This document shows, one piece after another, positions 34,420 to 46,434 of a DNA stretch of 64,000 nt. The translations under genes and the position numbers were made by a program. Within the stretch, counting starts at the first letter, position 1, and the number at the start of each line of letters is the position of its first letter. Origin of the DNA: Sanguinoderma infundibulare (Eukaryota; Basidiomycota; Agaricomycetes; Polyporales; Polyporaceae); the NCBI GenBank assembly GCA_032821775.1, contig JAVLRN010000001.1, positions 434,001 to 498,000 on the forward strand. Direction: 5' to 3'. The notes beneath the pieces are model-generated. The model saw nothing but the letters and a program-made list of their open reading frames with translations, was not told the DNA's origin and made no database searches.

Positions 34420-35333
34420 CCTAGGTGCGGTTCCGACACGGAGCGCTTGTGGGGCTGCGGTTTGCGCGAGAAGGCAATGGAGGAGCTCCGTGTTGCGGGC
34501 TTGTCGGCTACATAGCAATAATTCGGATGCCGAGCCTGTCCTCGTCTCCGTTAATCACAGACTAAGCACGCAACTCGGGAGAAGAGTCGGTGACGACGGC
34601 GAGGGGAGTACATAGACCTGGGGACGCAGTGCTGGCCGCGCTGTAGCTTTGCGAGTGGGGTGATATGAAGAGCCGGATGACGATGGTGTATCTAGAGAGT
34701 GCTGACCGGTTTGCGAGTGGGGTGATAGAGAGGGGATCGGAGACCAAGGACGTACCGGCGACTCTGTTCAATGCTCAACGATATCGCACTTGTTTAAACA
34801 GCACGGGGGAGAGCAGGGATGTGTGCATTATATACGAACAGATTGTTGTGTACAGACGTGTATATAGTCAGCCAGAAACGAATGGGAGGACTAGCACCAC
34901 CGAATGTGTGCGTGAAGTTCTGGCTCGGAACGACATCAATCTGGAATTGCAGCCAGGCGGCACAGTATCCAGATTACTTGAACAGCACATGTGGTTGGGC
35001 ATGAGGGACGTCGAGAACAGAAAGAGGAGGAAGCCGCGGGGGAGCATGTCCATGAGCGATACGAGCGTGGGGTCAATTCGAGAGCGAAGCAGCGCATAGC
35101 GCATCGATATCCACGTGACGAGCATTGTTCGGATATTATGGTCATGGGGCACATTACGCCTCCGAAGCTGTTGGGTAATCCGCGAGATGTGTTCGACCCC
35201 CCTAATAAACAAAGAACTGCCTAGTAAAAGCAACGATATTACCCTCTGGAAATGCTACAAGTGGCATAAGGGCCTGTGGCAACTGCTCTATTTGCTGGAA
35301 TTCGCGATCTGCGTCTGCGTAAGATACGACAGC
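34420..35333. other. Gap between DUF6533 copy B and AOX-B
   Basis: No gene supported. A minus-strand open stretch (34868-35233, 121 codons) has hydrophobic segments (LPRGFLLFLFSTSLM) but no recognised family and no counterpart elsewhere in the window. Near 34640-34740 the phrase TTTGCGAGTGGGGTGATA(T/G)(A)GA is directly repeated about 70 bases apart. Confidence 0.35.
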
Positions 35334-38034
35334 CTAGAGATGCGGACTGAGAGGGAGAGCATTGTCCATGGCGATGCCCAACTCTTCCGCGATGAGCACT
35401 GCAGCCTTCTCGCCGATCAGAACGGCTGTCGAGTATGTGTTCTGTGAAAGACGTGAGGCTCATCATGAGGTCATGCAGGAAGATGAACTGGGCATCCTTA
35501 CTGCGGCGACGTTGCCTGGGCAGATGGACATGTCTGCAATAGGCATCGCACGGCGTCCGGTCAGCGTGTCGACCCAGATAGGGAGAGAAACGAGAGCAAC
35601 CCACCAGCAACCTTCAGCCTGCCTACGCCATACACGTTCAGCCTCGAGTCGACGACCCCGCCCTTCTCGCGGGTTTTCATCGCACACGTTCCAAGCTTCC
35701 AAGAGAGGTGTCAATGAGGCATAACCATGCATCGCAGACGAGGACGAGAAACGCACCGAATGCCATGCGGTAGCAACAGATTGCCGAATGTAGTCCTCGA
35801 TCGCCTTCTCGTCTTCGTCCGTGTACACTAGGTTCGGCTCCGAGATCGGGACGGGCCCATCGTACAATCTGGCGAGCACCTGGCTCGTTTCGCTGAACGC
35901 CGGGTGCTCCCCGAGGACTTCGCCGCGGTATGAGGGCATACGGCGAGCGTATTCACGCGACATCTTGTACCCCCACTTGTGCACCGCGATGTCTTCCGGG
36001 CTGTACGTAAGGTTCATGAGCTGTTGACATTGACCAGATCATCACGGCGACATCGATCGACATACTTGTCGAGGTACCCAGGATGGAAGTCGAGCGGCGC
36101 TTCGACGTCATCGCGCGACGTGATGTGCAGGCGACCTGTAGATACCGGGTGCTGCAGATACCATGGGACGCCGAAGCCTTTGTTCACAGGAATCGTTGCG
36201 CGGTTCCCGTTGTAGCTAGCGCAAGCCAAGGATCTCAGTAGATCCGATATATCACAGCAGAAGACGCATGGCGGCGGACGCACAAACCAAACGTGCCGAG
36301 ATACAACACGGGTTTGTCGGGCGACGGGACGTAGTACTCGAGCCATCGCTTGGTGAACGCGTCTCCGATGACGTCGAGATCGTGCTTGGATGGGCGCAGC
36401 TTTCCAAGGGCGTCGAGGCCGCTGCATGCGTCACATGAGAACCAGTAAGTGTTTTAAAATATTCGAAAGACGTCTGTAAAAGACTGACTTGTGAGCCATC
36501 AGGCCATCCCCTTGCCTCTCCCATTGCGCGTTCCACTCTGGAATGGAATGGGATTAGCCGGGTGGACGCAGGTCCGAGTGTAGTTGAAGCGCCTACTCTC
36601 AAGCTCCGCCTCGTTTCCTTTCGCAATCCCATCCAGCGTGTCTGCATCGTCAGCGGCGACGTAAGGGGCAAACATAACCTGGTGATCTGTGGAAGAAAGA
36701 TTCATATTAGCTCCGAGGCTGTGCAGTGTTGTCCTCAGCGACCTTGGTAGTTCTCTCCAACTCCGGGAAGGTCGACAATCTGCTCGACCCCAACCTTCTC
36801 CAGCACCTGCTTCGCACCTATCCCCGAACGCTCGAGGATCCCAGGCGACCCGAACGTCCCTGCCGACACAATCACCAGTCGCCGTGCCGTCACTGTCGCG
36901 ACTTCTGGGCTGTTATTCGGGCGGAAACGCTTGTTAGGAACATATTCTATGCCGGTCGCCCGTCCCCCCCTAAAAGTGATATCAGGTCAGTTAGTGGCGT
37001 ACCGCGTGCACGAAGACCCGCAAGGCTGGGTTGCTCACTTGACAATGATACGCTTGACGTGATACCCGGTCAATATATGCACGTTCTTGAAGTCCTTGTT
37101 GTAGATATAATTGTGGGGAACATCAGAGCGCGTCCCCGTCTTGGAATCTATGTATCTATTATCGGGGTGTAGTTAGTAATGACCCCCGGGCCGAATTTGC
37201 GAACTTACTTCGGAAGTCTCTGCGAGAAGCGTGAGGTAAGCGGGGTCGGCGGACGACGGAAATTGTGGAAGACTTACCCCGTACTTGTTGGTCTCGAACA
37301 AGCCGTTGATATCGTCCGTGGACCCTCGCGCTTTGTCATACTGCGCGGCTACATCGAGGAACTCCTTGCCGATATTCGTGAATGCCCCGCCATACGATAC
37401 TTTCAGAGGGCCAGAATAACCGTGCGTGGGTCGCCCTGGCGCAACCTCGTACGTCTCGGACTGGGGGAGGCAGTAGTAAGAACACGAGAGGAAAAGCAGA
37501 AAACATGCAAGCATACCTTGCGCATGAGGGGAAGGAGATCTGCCGTGGTCCACCCGCGGTTACCATACACCGTCGCCCAGTCGTCGTAATCCGAGGCCGC
37601 TGGACGGTTGTACAAGGTGACTGTTCTCACAGAAACATAAGCTCGTGCGTAAGCGGTTCGACTTGCCAAGAAGCCGTGAACGCCACGCACAATTGATGCT
37701 AGAGCCTCCACCCAAGCATTGCCCGCACGACACAATTGGGGCGCGGCCGCCTAGGGCTGCGCTCTCCCTGCCAACGTGGAACTTGATGGTGGTGGTTTCC
37801 GGGTCGAGGTGGGAGAAACATCGCGCGGGCTGAAGGTGCAGCGGGTCGTCGCGAGTTGATGGGCCAGCTTCTACGACGAGAATGCTCAGCGATGGATCAG
37901 CGGTGGCCAGTCTGCTAGCAATGATTAGTCCGCTGGTGCCACCTGCACGTCAAACAGTGATCAGCGAAGGCACACAGAAGGAGAGCGGGAGACGCACCAC
38001 CAGCAATAACGATGTCAAAGATATGTTGGGACAT
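35334..38034 (-). CDS. Alcohol (methanol) oxidase, GMC family, AOX-B
   Basis: Same enzyme type as AOX-A, inverted relative to it and in tandem with AOX-C. The ATG at 38034 follows MSQH.FDIVIAGG, split by intron 1 at the same place. Conserved segments are YTRPAASDYDDWATVYGNRGW, GYSGPLKVSYGGAFTNIGKEFLDVAAQYDKARG, NKDFKNVHILTGYHVK, GTFGSPGILERSGIGAKQVLEKVGV, HPGYLDK, SPEDIAVHKWGYKMSREYARRMP, WHSVR-type donor then LGTCAMK and NTYSTAVLIGEKAA. The splice junctions I tested (KYG/RLPKYIDS, IIVK/GGRATGIEY) keep the frame. The C-terminus is SPHL. The core promoter has ATAAAA with C where AOX-A and AOX-C have T (see promoter entry), which may lower expression. Appears intact. Confidence 0.88.
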
Positions 38035-38410
38035 CGTGAACGTGATGGGGTGAGGAAAGTGACGTTCTCATAGAGTGCTCGGCGAAGAGCAGCTTTTATG
38101 GAGATTCGGAGTGCGATCCCGGAATGAAGTCTCAGCTGAGCAGAGCTAGCCGGAGGCTTATCACGCTTGACGCTTCTTGGTATCATTAGAGACTAATATG
38201 GACCCACCCAGAACGCAGCTTCATAGCAGCAGCGTGATGCTTCACTTAAGTAGTCTCGTGGCAAGAAAGTGTATGAGCAGAGAATACCAAAGAGTACGGG
38301 GTCAACTAAGCGCACGGCCCGGTGGCCCCCATGTTGCTGTGCAGCGGGCCGGGACCCTTCGCGAAAGAATCCCTCTCGAGGAAATTGACAGCAGGATGTG
38401 ACCTCGTAGC
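35334..38410 (-). repeat. Tandem duplication unit 1 (AOX-B)
   Basis: AOX-B with about 340 bases of its upstream DNA aligns with AOX-C and its upstream DNA (38458 to about 41570) in the same orientation. The shared upstream sequence includes CAACTAAGCGCAC and TTGCTGTGCAGC. Unit length is about 3.1 kb. Confidence 0.8.
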
Positions 38411-38457
38411 CAGCGTAAGTTATGTTATGCATCTAGAAGCGCAGCAGTCACAACAGC
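38035..38457 (-). promoter_or_regulatory. AOX-B promoter with altered TATA box
   Basis: The core reads CCATAAAAGCTGCTCTTCGCCGAGC on the minus strand (about 38077-38101); AOX-A and AOX-C have CTATAAAAGCTGCTCTT. Upstream, CGTCAAGCGTGATAAGCCTCCGG and CTCAGCTGAGACTTC match the other two promoters. Beyond about 38410 the sequence runs into the 3' flank of AOX-C. Confidence 0.55.
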
Positions 38458-41144
38458 CTAGTGATGCGAACCAACAGGGACAGCACTGTCCATGGCGATA
38501 CCCAACTCTTCCGCGATGAGCACTGCGGCCTTCTCGCCGATCAGAACAGCTGTTGAGTATGTGTTCTGTAAAATACGGACGTAAGGCTCATTGTCACGGG
38601 GCAAGAAAAACAGGAGATCCTGACCGCGGCGACATTTCCCGGACAGATGGACATGTCTGAAATACGTATGGCACGGCGTCCGATCAGCATGTCAACCTAG
38701 AGAGCGAGAGGAACGAGAACGACCCACCAGCAACCTTCAGCCTGTCCACACCATACACATTCAGCCTCGAGTCGACGACCCCGCCCTTCTCCCGGCTCTT
38801 CATCGCGCACGTTCCAAGCTGAAGGAATCGGATGCGTCAATGGCAGAACATGCATCACAGCACGAGAACTCAGAGACGTACCGAATGCCACGCGGTCCCA
38901 ACAGACTGCCGAATGTACTCCTCGATCGCCTTCTCGTCCTCGTCGGTGTATTCCAACTTCGGCTCAGAGATCGGGACGGGTCCGTCGTGCAATTTCGCGA
39001 GCACCTGGCTCGTCTCGCTGAACGCCGGGTGCTCCCCGAGGACTTCCCCTCGATATGAGGGCATCCGCCGAGCGAATTCGCGCGACATCTTGTACCCCCA
39101 TTTGTGCACTGCGATGTCTTCCGGGCTGTACGTGAAGTCCGTGGCTATTGGTTCTGAAAAAATTGCCATGGCAAAATCGACGTACCTGTCGAGGTAACCA
39201 GGGTGGAAGTCGAGCGGCGCTTCGACGTCCTCGCTGGACGTGATGTGCAGGCGGCCGGTGGACGCGGGGTGCTGGAGATACCAACCGACGGCGAAGCCTT
39301 TGTTCACAGGAATCGTTGCACGGTTCCCAATGTAGCTGGAACATAACGAAGTCAGTCGATCTATCGCGGAACACGACGCATGGCGGCGAACGCACAAACC
39401 AAGCGTACCGAGCCACAACACGGGCTTGTCGGGCGACGGGACGTAGTACTCCAGCCATCGCTTGCGGAACGCGTCTCCGATGACGTCGAGATCGTGCTTG
39501 AACGGGCGCAGCTTCCCAGCAGCGTCGAGGCCGCTGTATGCGTCATATCAGTCAGCTTCGTGTAACATCCCAAATACGTTGGCAAGACTGACTTGTGAGC
39601 CATCAGACCGTCTCCTTGCTTCTCCCATTGAGCGCCCCACTCTGTTGTAAAGAACCATATGGTGTTAGTCGGGTGTATGCAGTCCGAGTGTGGTCGGAGC
39701 GCCTACTCCGGAGCTCTGCCTCATTGCCTTTCGCGAGCCCATCCAGGGTTTCCGCATCGTCAGCGGCGACGTAGGGGGCAAAAATAACCTGGTGATCTGC
39801 GGAAGACGAAGTCGTATTAGCTCCGAGGCTGCACAAGTGTTTCGTCACCGACCTTGGTAATGTTCGCCAACTCCGGGAAGGTCGACGATCTGTTTGACGC
39901 CAACCTTCTCCAGCACCTGCTTCGCACCTATCCCCGAACGCTCGAGGATTCCAGGTGACCCGAACGTTCCCGCTGAAACAATTACCAGTCGCCGTGCCGT
40001 CGCCGTTATGACGTCCTGGCTGTCATTCGGGCGGAAACGCTTGTTAGGGACATATTCTATTCCAGTCGCCTGACCATCGCTGAAATTGTAACCAAGCCCG
40101 GTTAGTGGCGTTCCGTGTCCACGACGACTGGGTTGCTTACTTGAATATGACACGTTTGACATGATACCCGGTCAATATATGCACGTTCTGGAAGTCCTTG
40201 TTGTAGATATAATAGTGGGGAACATCCGACCGAGTCCCAGTCTTGGAATCGATGTATCTATCATCGGCATGCAGTTAGGAATGTTCCCCGTGCCGAATTT
40301 GCAATCGGTTGTAAGCTTACTTCTGCCATCTCTGCGAGAAGCGCGTGTTTGTACTAAGCGGGGTCGGCGAACGACGGAAACGGTGGAGGACTTACCCCAT
40401 ACTTGTTGGTCTCGAACAAGCCGTTGATATCGTCCGTGCATCCTCGTGCTTTGTCGTACTGCGCGGCTACATCTAGGAACTGCTTACCAATATTCGTGAA
40501 TGCGCCACCGTACGACACTTTCAGAGGGCCAGAATAACCGTGCGTGGGTTGGCTTGGAGCAGCCTCGTACGTCTCAGACTGGGGGAGACAGTAGTAAGAA
40601 CATGACAGGCAAAGCTGACAGGACGGCAATGTACCTTGCGGATAAGCGGAAGAAGATCTGCGATGCTCCAGCCACGGTTACCATGGACGGTCGCCCAATC
40701 GTCATAATCCGAAGCGGCTGGACGGGTGTACATGGTGACTATCCCCACAGAGACATGAACGTAAGCAGATCGACCGGGCAAGAAGGCACGAAGAGGACGC
40801 ACAATTGATGCTAGAACCACCGCCCAAGCATTGCCCGCACGGTACAACTGGGGCGCGTCCGCCTAACGCTGCGCTCTCTCTGCCAACGTGGAACTTGGCA
40901 GTCGTACTTTCTGGACGGATGTGGTAGGGATATCGCGCGGGCTGGAGGTGCAGCGGGTCGTCGTGAGTTGGTGGGCCCGCTTCTACGACGAGAATGCTGA
41001 GCGATGGATCAGCGGTGGCCAGCCTGCTAGCAATAATTAGTCCGCTGGTGCCACCTGCACGTCGAACAGTGATCAGCGAAGGCACACAGAAGGAGAGCGG
41101 AACGCACCGCCAGCAATAACGATGTCAAAGATATGTTGGGACAT
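38458..41144 (-). CDS. Alcohol (methanol) oxidase, GMC family, AOX-C
   Basis: Third alcohol oxidase copy, head-to-tail upstream of AOX-B. Start at 41144 (MSQHIFDIVIAGG). It carries the same domain series: GGTSGLIIASRLATADPSL, VGRESAALGGRAPVVPCGQCLGGGSSIN, MYTRPAASDYDDWATVHG, TYEAAPSQPTHGYSGPLKVSYGGAFTN, NKDFQNVHILTGYHVKRVIF, GILERSGIGAKQVLEKVGV, FHPGYLD, HKWGYKMSREFARRMP and LGTCAMKSREKGG. The segment between HPGYLD and SPEDIAV happens to be open when read through. The same phase-2 intron as in A and B fits (donor GTACGT, acceptor CGTACAG). The C-terminus is VGSHH, different from A (RPHL) and B (SPHL). Appears intact. Confidence 0.88.
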
Positions 41145-41600
41145 TGTGGACTTATCGGAGATGATGCCTCTACAACAGATGGCGAGAGGAAAGTGACGTT
41201 TTCACGGAGTGCTCGGCGAAGAGCAGCTTTTATAGGCTTCGCTAGAAAGGACTCGGAGCGCTTTCCGGGAAAAATATTGTCTCAACCAGATCTCAACTGA
41301 TGGAACAGAGCTAGTGGCAGGCTTCTCACGCTTGACGTTCCTTGGCGTCGTTAGAGACCGATAAGTATGACCCGTCCCAGAACACGGCTAGCAGCAGACG
41401 CTTCTGGTAGTCGCGTGGCAAGACTGTGTGTCAGCATACACGGTCAAAAAGATATGGTCTATAACTAAGCGCACCTGGAAGAAGCAGGAAGAGGATCGTC
41501 GGTATACCATGGGTCCCCATATTGCTGTGCAGCATCCTTCGCTAAAGAACGTCTTGAGGAAATCGACCAGATGATAATCAACTTCAATTAAGCGATTATC
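41145..41600 (-). promoter_or_regulatory. AOX-C promoter with TATA box at 41228-41233
   Basis: On the minus strand CTATAAAAGCTGCTCTTCGCCGAGC lies about 90 bases before the ATG. The sequence aligns with the AOX-B upstream region for about 400 bases, including CGTCAAGCGTGAGAAGCCTGCC and the far block TTGCTGTGCAGC. Confidence 0.55.
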
Positions 41601-42204
41601 CGAGTTTGTCTGGACTCTGAGGCCTTCCCCGAACCCACACCGTGGATATATGTAGCTGGAAGGACTGGCTGGTCGCGATGTCTGACGGACGACTGAGTGG
41701 TTCATAGTGAAGGATTTGTTTGTGCAAAGGGAGGCGGCCGCCTGGCAAGACCCACCGCGGCTCGGCGACACGTGGCTTGCACGTGATCTCAACATCGCTT
41801 GAAACTCATTCGCGAACATCCGCCGCGGCCGACTCGGAGGAGCTCGACACTTTAATCCCGGTTTGCTTGGGTTTGCAGCACTTTTTATATGTAGCGAACC
41901 TGGTGATACAGTTGCGATCACGATGCGCCGCAGCGTAGTCTGGTCATGGGCAGATTCGTAGTAATATCATCCCGTCACGGCTTTCTGGGATTGTATCCTA
42001 CGAGTCTGCCACAGCGAGGTCATTTACGGTCTGCATAGAGCTCGGTGTCGTCGTTTGTTCCGCTCTAAAAATCGATGGCACGGATCGTAATCTAATTCGG
42101 ATATATAGCATCACTACCGACGCCCGTGCTGCTCAGGGGCTATTGGAACCCTTCCCCTCACGGCTCTAGTTCTGCGCATGCATGCTACGGCAGCCTTCGG
42201 GGCA
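41601..42204. other. Gap between AOX-C promoter and F-box-like gene
   Basis: No gene seen. ORFs up to 177 codons on the minus strand are low-complexity and cross the promoter. A possible TATA-like box for the downstream plus-strand gene (GATATATAGC, about 42101-42110) lies about 100 bases before its start. Confidence 0.4.
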
Positions 42205-43397
42205 ATGCAGTTCGCCAGGCTCACTCGTTGCATCGCGTTCCTGAAAGTAAGCTACCGTTCCCTGCCCACATCTCACGCGATAGGTTAGCTCATCTTTGGG
42301 CAGGGACAGAAACCAACTTCGTCATGCAACCCAGACTGCCTTCCACTCGAAGTCCTGGAGGCGATATTCACGTTGGCATGCACGGACGGCGGCTACACGG
42401 GATGTTCGCTTTCCCTCGTGTCCAAATACGTCCGGGAGGCCTCTCGCGGAGTTCGATTCAACAGTGTTTCGCTCGATTCCGGATCCGCTGCTCAGGTCTC
42501 TACGTTCCTGTCGTCGTTGCGCACAGAACGTGAGCGGAACACTCCTGGCCCTGCACCCAAAGTTCGGCATCTCCTCCTAATCTCGCCCAAGCGCGAGACG
42601 CCTTTGTACAGCGATCGTGATCCAGAGCAAAAGGAGTACGAGCGACACGTGTCCGCTCTACTGAACGCGGTTTCACCAGACCTCCATACGCTCATCATGG
42701 TCGATTGCACCACAGCGCGCCGCGACGGCTTGCAAATCCCGGAGAGGATCGGAAGAAGAATTTTCCCCGAACTGCAGGAACTCTCGCTGTATGGCCACAC
42801 ACACGGTTTGGGATTCGTGGATGATCCTTTCCTGCAGCCGCTCGGAGTCAACCGGCCACTTCCACGCCTCCGCCGTCTGCATGTGCAGTGCAGCCAGATA
42901 ATATACGATTCGCGTCTTGTCGACCTCCGTCGTTGGAATGCTCGCGCACCTGGCATCACCCATCTCCGTCTGGACTGCTTCTCTCCTTTCGGGGGCGTTG
43001 GCATTAGGCGGGTCCGTGACCTCCAGTCGATCTTCAGTAAGCCTTCGGTCGCCGGACAGCGCTACGATCTTTTGACGCTGACGCTGCCTTTTCAGAGCGC
43101 GATGGGGATTCTCTCCTCCCTGACTTGGAGCTTTGCCTGGTGCAATTGTGCCCCGCACCCTCGTGGTGGGACTTTGGTGTCATCACCCGGCAGGACTATC
43201 GTGATTTCAGGCGGTCATTTACAGAGCTGCGCCCTCACGCTGGAAAGAAGTTTGGGCTAGGGCCGAACTTTTCACCAAAGTTCCCCTCTAGAAAGGTCAT
43301 CGAGAACATGGCCAGGCAGGAATGGCGAGATAGACTGTCCGGAGGACCTGGTTGTTGGAAGGTGCACAAATCGTGGTTTACTGGCAAGTATGATTGA
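42205..43397 (+). CDS. F-box-like protein of basidiomycete LRR family (frameshift near 3' end)
   Basis: The ATG at 42205 gives a short first exon (MQFARLTRCIAFLK), spliced over GTAAGC..GGGCAG to GQKPTSSCNPDCLPLEVLEAIFTLACTDGGYTGCSLSLVSKYVREASR. That is the F-box-like start typical of this family, with CLPLEVLEAIF as the F-box core. LRR-type segments follow (PELQELSLYGHTHG, PRLRRLHVQCSQ, GITHLRLDCFSPF). The expected C-terminus (WWDFGVITRQDYRDFRRSF.., then EWRDRLSGGPGCW) lies in another frame ending at 43397. The first frame instead stops at 43258. A one-base indel around 43080-43110 is the simplest reading, as no intron fits well. This is not the same F-box family member as 9316-11288. Confidence 0.65.
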
Positions 43398-43893
43398 CAA
43401 AAGTTGTTTATTCTCGTTCTCCTCAATCATTGGAAGTTCTGGTAGAATAAAATGACTCAATGTGGAGAAGAAACGGCCTGCGGAGCCTACAGGGTCGCTG
43501 AAGAGGCCTGGCAGTACTACGTACTTGCTACATACTACTTCGTTGGAACCTGGACCGTGAGCGGCACTACCACCCGGGCCGAACACTCTCACCTCAACCC
43601 CGTTTCAAAGCTTCACATCCGATGACGACCGCTGGACTCCCTCGCAAGTCACCGGTTTCATACCATTCCTCGAGAAAGATTCCGAGATTTCAAGACCGTG
43701 GCAATGGAGAGACGAAATGGGGTGTCGAAAACCCGCCCAGCGTAGCACACGCTAGTGCCAAGTCTTCCATCTCTAGGGATGTATGGTGCGAGTGGCACAA
43801 GCCGTGATCCAATGGAGGATATGGGACATCTCGCTGTATGCGACAATGAGGTAAAATAGAGCTACGAGTGTATTAAATGCATCCTGTAGCTCG
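43398..43893. other. Gap between F-box-like gene and LYS9 copy 2
   Basis: No gene seen. Bases about 43790-43893 align weakly with the 3' flank of LYS9 copy 1 (5421-5520: ACAGCGAGATGTCC(T/C)ATATC). Homology is lost beyond that. The MITE found after LYS9 copy 1 is absent here. Confidence 0.45.
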
Positions 43894-45508
43894 TCAGAGT
43901 ACCTTCTCCTCGAGACCCATACCTTGCTCCTCCAATATCGCACGGATCGGGTCGCATATCTCCCCTGTGTGAGGCGCAAGAATACCCGGCTTGTTGAAAA
44001 CACCATCCAGCACTAGCTGGATAGCGATCCCGCAAGGTATGCCAACATATCGCGCCATCGCAGAGTGCCCACCTGGCTCCCCGTAGGCTTCTAGCGTCGA
44101 TGTGATGGTGTCCTACAGGAATGAGCTTCAGTTGGCAGGCTCCGCGCGGCGGACTCCGTTGCAGGGAGCACGTACTCTCTTGCCATCCGCCCACTCGACT
44201 ACGAACTTGTGCTGGAGGATGACGAGATCGCGCTCACCGTCCTTGAAGTTCATCAGCGGCTCGAGCCGAGCACAGATCGTGTCAAGCAAGTTGCCGTCGC
44301 GGACATCGGCTTTGTCAGAAGAGAACAGCCCCATCCATTTCAGTCCCGCAAGGATGCGCCGGCCCACTTGTTCGTCCGAGAACTGGCAGGCCTCGTTCAC
44401 TTTGGCGACCAGAGTGCTGGAAACGCGACGGACGTCTTCAGCAGAATCACCACAACGAGAGCCCATCCGCTGACCTTTCGGATGCGTCCGCCGCTCCAAT
44501 CGTGCGCTGCGTGATCTCAGCCCAGGTAAGACCATCCTGCAACCACTCCTTCTTGTCGGTATCCAGCAGGCTCAGCGCGACAAGGGCCTTCACGTAGTCC
44601 GTGAAACCTTCGTAACGCACCGAGCCACGCATGACCGTCTCCGCCTCGGGAATATGGTAGATGTCACGGAACGGCAGCGAGCTACGGTTCGGAAAGGCGA
44701 CGAGAGATAGGTGGGGCACGATGTGGTACGGCTTGGCGGCGCTCATAAGGTCCCGTCCCTCAACGCGCACCTCCTGTTCGCCAGAGAGGTAGGTCGCGGA
44801 GTTGAGGTGGACGAGGAGGTTGCCGCGCGGGGACCAGGAGAACTTGTATCCAAGCGGATTCGACTGGGCGATCTCCGGCGCTGGCAATCCTCCACAAAAG
44901 GAGTAGAACTCCTTGACCTGTCCTGCACGTTATACGGAGCGTTCGATGAGCGTGATGGGTTTCTCACCTTGCCACCCTTCGCATGCACCTCGTCGATTGT
45001 CTTGACGGCATAGAGGTGGTCGACACCAGGATCGAGTCCGATTTCATTCATGACGATAATGCCAGCCTCCTGGATGGCATCTTCGAGCTCTCTAATAGCG
45101 GGGGAGATGTAGCTTGTAGTCACGACGTTCGTCTTTCCCTTGATCGCAGCCTTGATAACGCCTGGGTTGTAAAAGTACGGGACGAGAGAGATGACGAGGT
45201 CATGGTCTGCGACAGCCTTCTCGAAAACACCCTGCTTCTCGAGGTTGTCCGAGCCGACGTCGATGAGGGCTGCCGTCACGTTACGGAGACCTTGGGCGAT
45301 TGCCTGTGCGCTTTCCAGAGTACGGCATGCTATATAGAGCGTGTTAGAGTCAGACTGCTATTCGCTGGCGCCGGGCGGTTCCAGTATATAGATGACATCA
45401 CGCACCGACTGTGAGAGCGTTTTCTGGTCTGCGCGTGACGTATTCCGCGCAGGGCCGGGCAACTGCACCACATCCCAAGAGAAGAACGCGCTTGGTCGAC
45501 GAAGTCAT
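43894..45508 (-). CDS. LYS9: Saccharopine reductase, copy 2
   Basis: Inverted paralogue of the gene at 3803-5420, with the same five-exon structure. The ATG at 45508 gives MTSSTKRVLLLGCGAVARPCAEYV. Signatures are kept: DLVISLVPYFYNPGVIKAAIKGKTNVVTTSY, NEIGLDPGVDHLYAVKTIDEVHAKGGK, LPAPEIAQSNPLGYKFSWSPRG and FRDIYHIPEAETVMRGSVRYEGF. The last exon begins TITSTLEAYGEPGGHSAMARYVG and ends GLEEKVL. All four introns have GT..AG ends and keep frame. Differences from copy 1 are mostly conservative (for example VNVHVDGRDLM against VRVEGRDLM), so both may be active. LYS9 is normally single-copy in fungi, so an intact duplicate is notable. Confidence 0.92.
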
Positions 45509-45903
45509 TAAGAGCTCAGTGAGGTGGCAGGCGGAGAGGTGAAAAGACGTCTCTTATCGTCCAAGTCCTGATTGAAAGGTCATGAGTGCAGAACATGTTG
45601 AGTCAGTTCTCCCAGAAATAAATGACTCGACGTGGAGAAAGAGCAGGCTGAGAAGTACAATTGAGTAGCTAATACGTCCAGCGACTCGTCGGAGACGCGC
45701 GAGGCAAGTCGGAGGGGAAAGGCTACAGTGGGCGTCAGCGGACACGTGGCATACGCGCCTGCAGCGCCACCACTGACCACTGCACTGCGTTCAATCCGGT
45801 TTCTCTCTTTTTGCCCCCGTCTATCAGAACCTTCAGTTCCCAGATCTCCAGGCTGCCCTGAAGCCCGTTATTGTACAGTCTTTTTCCGCGTCGATGCTCA
45901 GGC
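45509..45903. other. Region between LYS9 copy 2 and small ORF copy 2
   Basis: Counterpart of 3401-3802; presumed divergent promoter. No independent gene seen. Confidence 0.4.
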
Positions 45904-46220
45904 ATGCGAACGGTATCGCCGGCGGCGTCTATCTCGACAATGTCCCCGTCTCGAACACTTGCAGCGCTCCGATTCCGGCTCAACGTTGCCTGCGGCGGCG
46001 AACACATCGTGTCTTCCTTCATCAAGCACCAGTTCGGTAACAATCTGCTCTGTATGCGATTGCCCCATCTCAAGGTAAGTTTTCCCATCGCCATTGTGCC
46101 TCAGAGACTCATATCTGATCCAACCAATTACTAGGTTGCATCCTCGAAAACATGCGCCGGTGGTTAGTCTTCTTGGAGGCCACGACGCCCATGACGCGCC
46201 ATTCACTAGCAGCAACGTAA
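45904..46220 (+). CDS. Small conserved ORF, copy 2
   Basis: Counterpart of 3088-3400 with the same ATG, intron (GTAACA..TTACTAG, about 46037-46134) and stop. The peptide again has RTLAALRFRLNVACGGEH and CILENMRRWLVFLEATTPMTRHS; two residues differ in the last exon (A to T, L to M). Unknown function. Lies 215 bases upstream of ZIP copy 2 on the same strand, so it might instead be part of that transcript's leader. Confidence 0.3.
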
Positions 46221-46318
46221 CGGTATTCCCAGGCCTGCCAGTTGTGTCCTGATCACGATCATGGCAGAAGCCGTCACTCAAAAATGTTCCCGACCGAGGC
46301 GATACCCCGCAGTGGTCT

Positions 46319-46326
46319 TATATATA
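46319..46326 (+). promoter_or_regulatory. TATA box upstream of ZIP copy 2
   Basis: TATATATA is conserved with copy 1, about 110 bases before the ZIP ATG at 46435. Confidence 0.5.
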
Positions 46327-46434
46327 GCGTCCCGGACGAGTCGCTGCTGAGTCAACTTTTGGCAGCGTCGTGCTTCCTCTGACATCCATCCCATCCACCT
46401 CAAATCTCTCCTGAGTACCAATTGACACCTAACA

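Noticed and set aside
39130..39195. AOX-C seems to have a 15-residue insertion where AOX-A and B have frame breaks
   Set aside because: The same phase-2 intron ending CGTACAG fits all three copies, so the insertion is just an open intron.
41388..41921. 177-codon minus-strand ORF as a gene
   Set aside because: No family resemblance and no intron signals. It overlaps the AOX-C promoter, which is shared with AOX-B without frame conservation.
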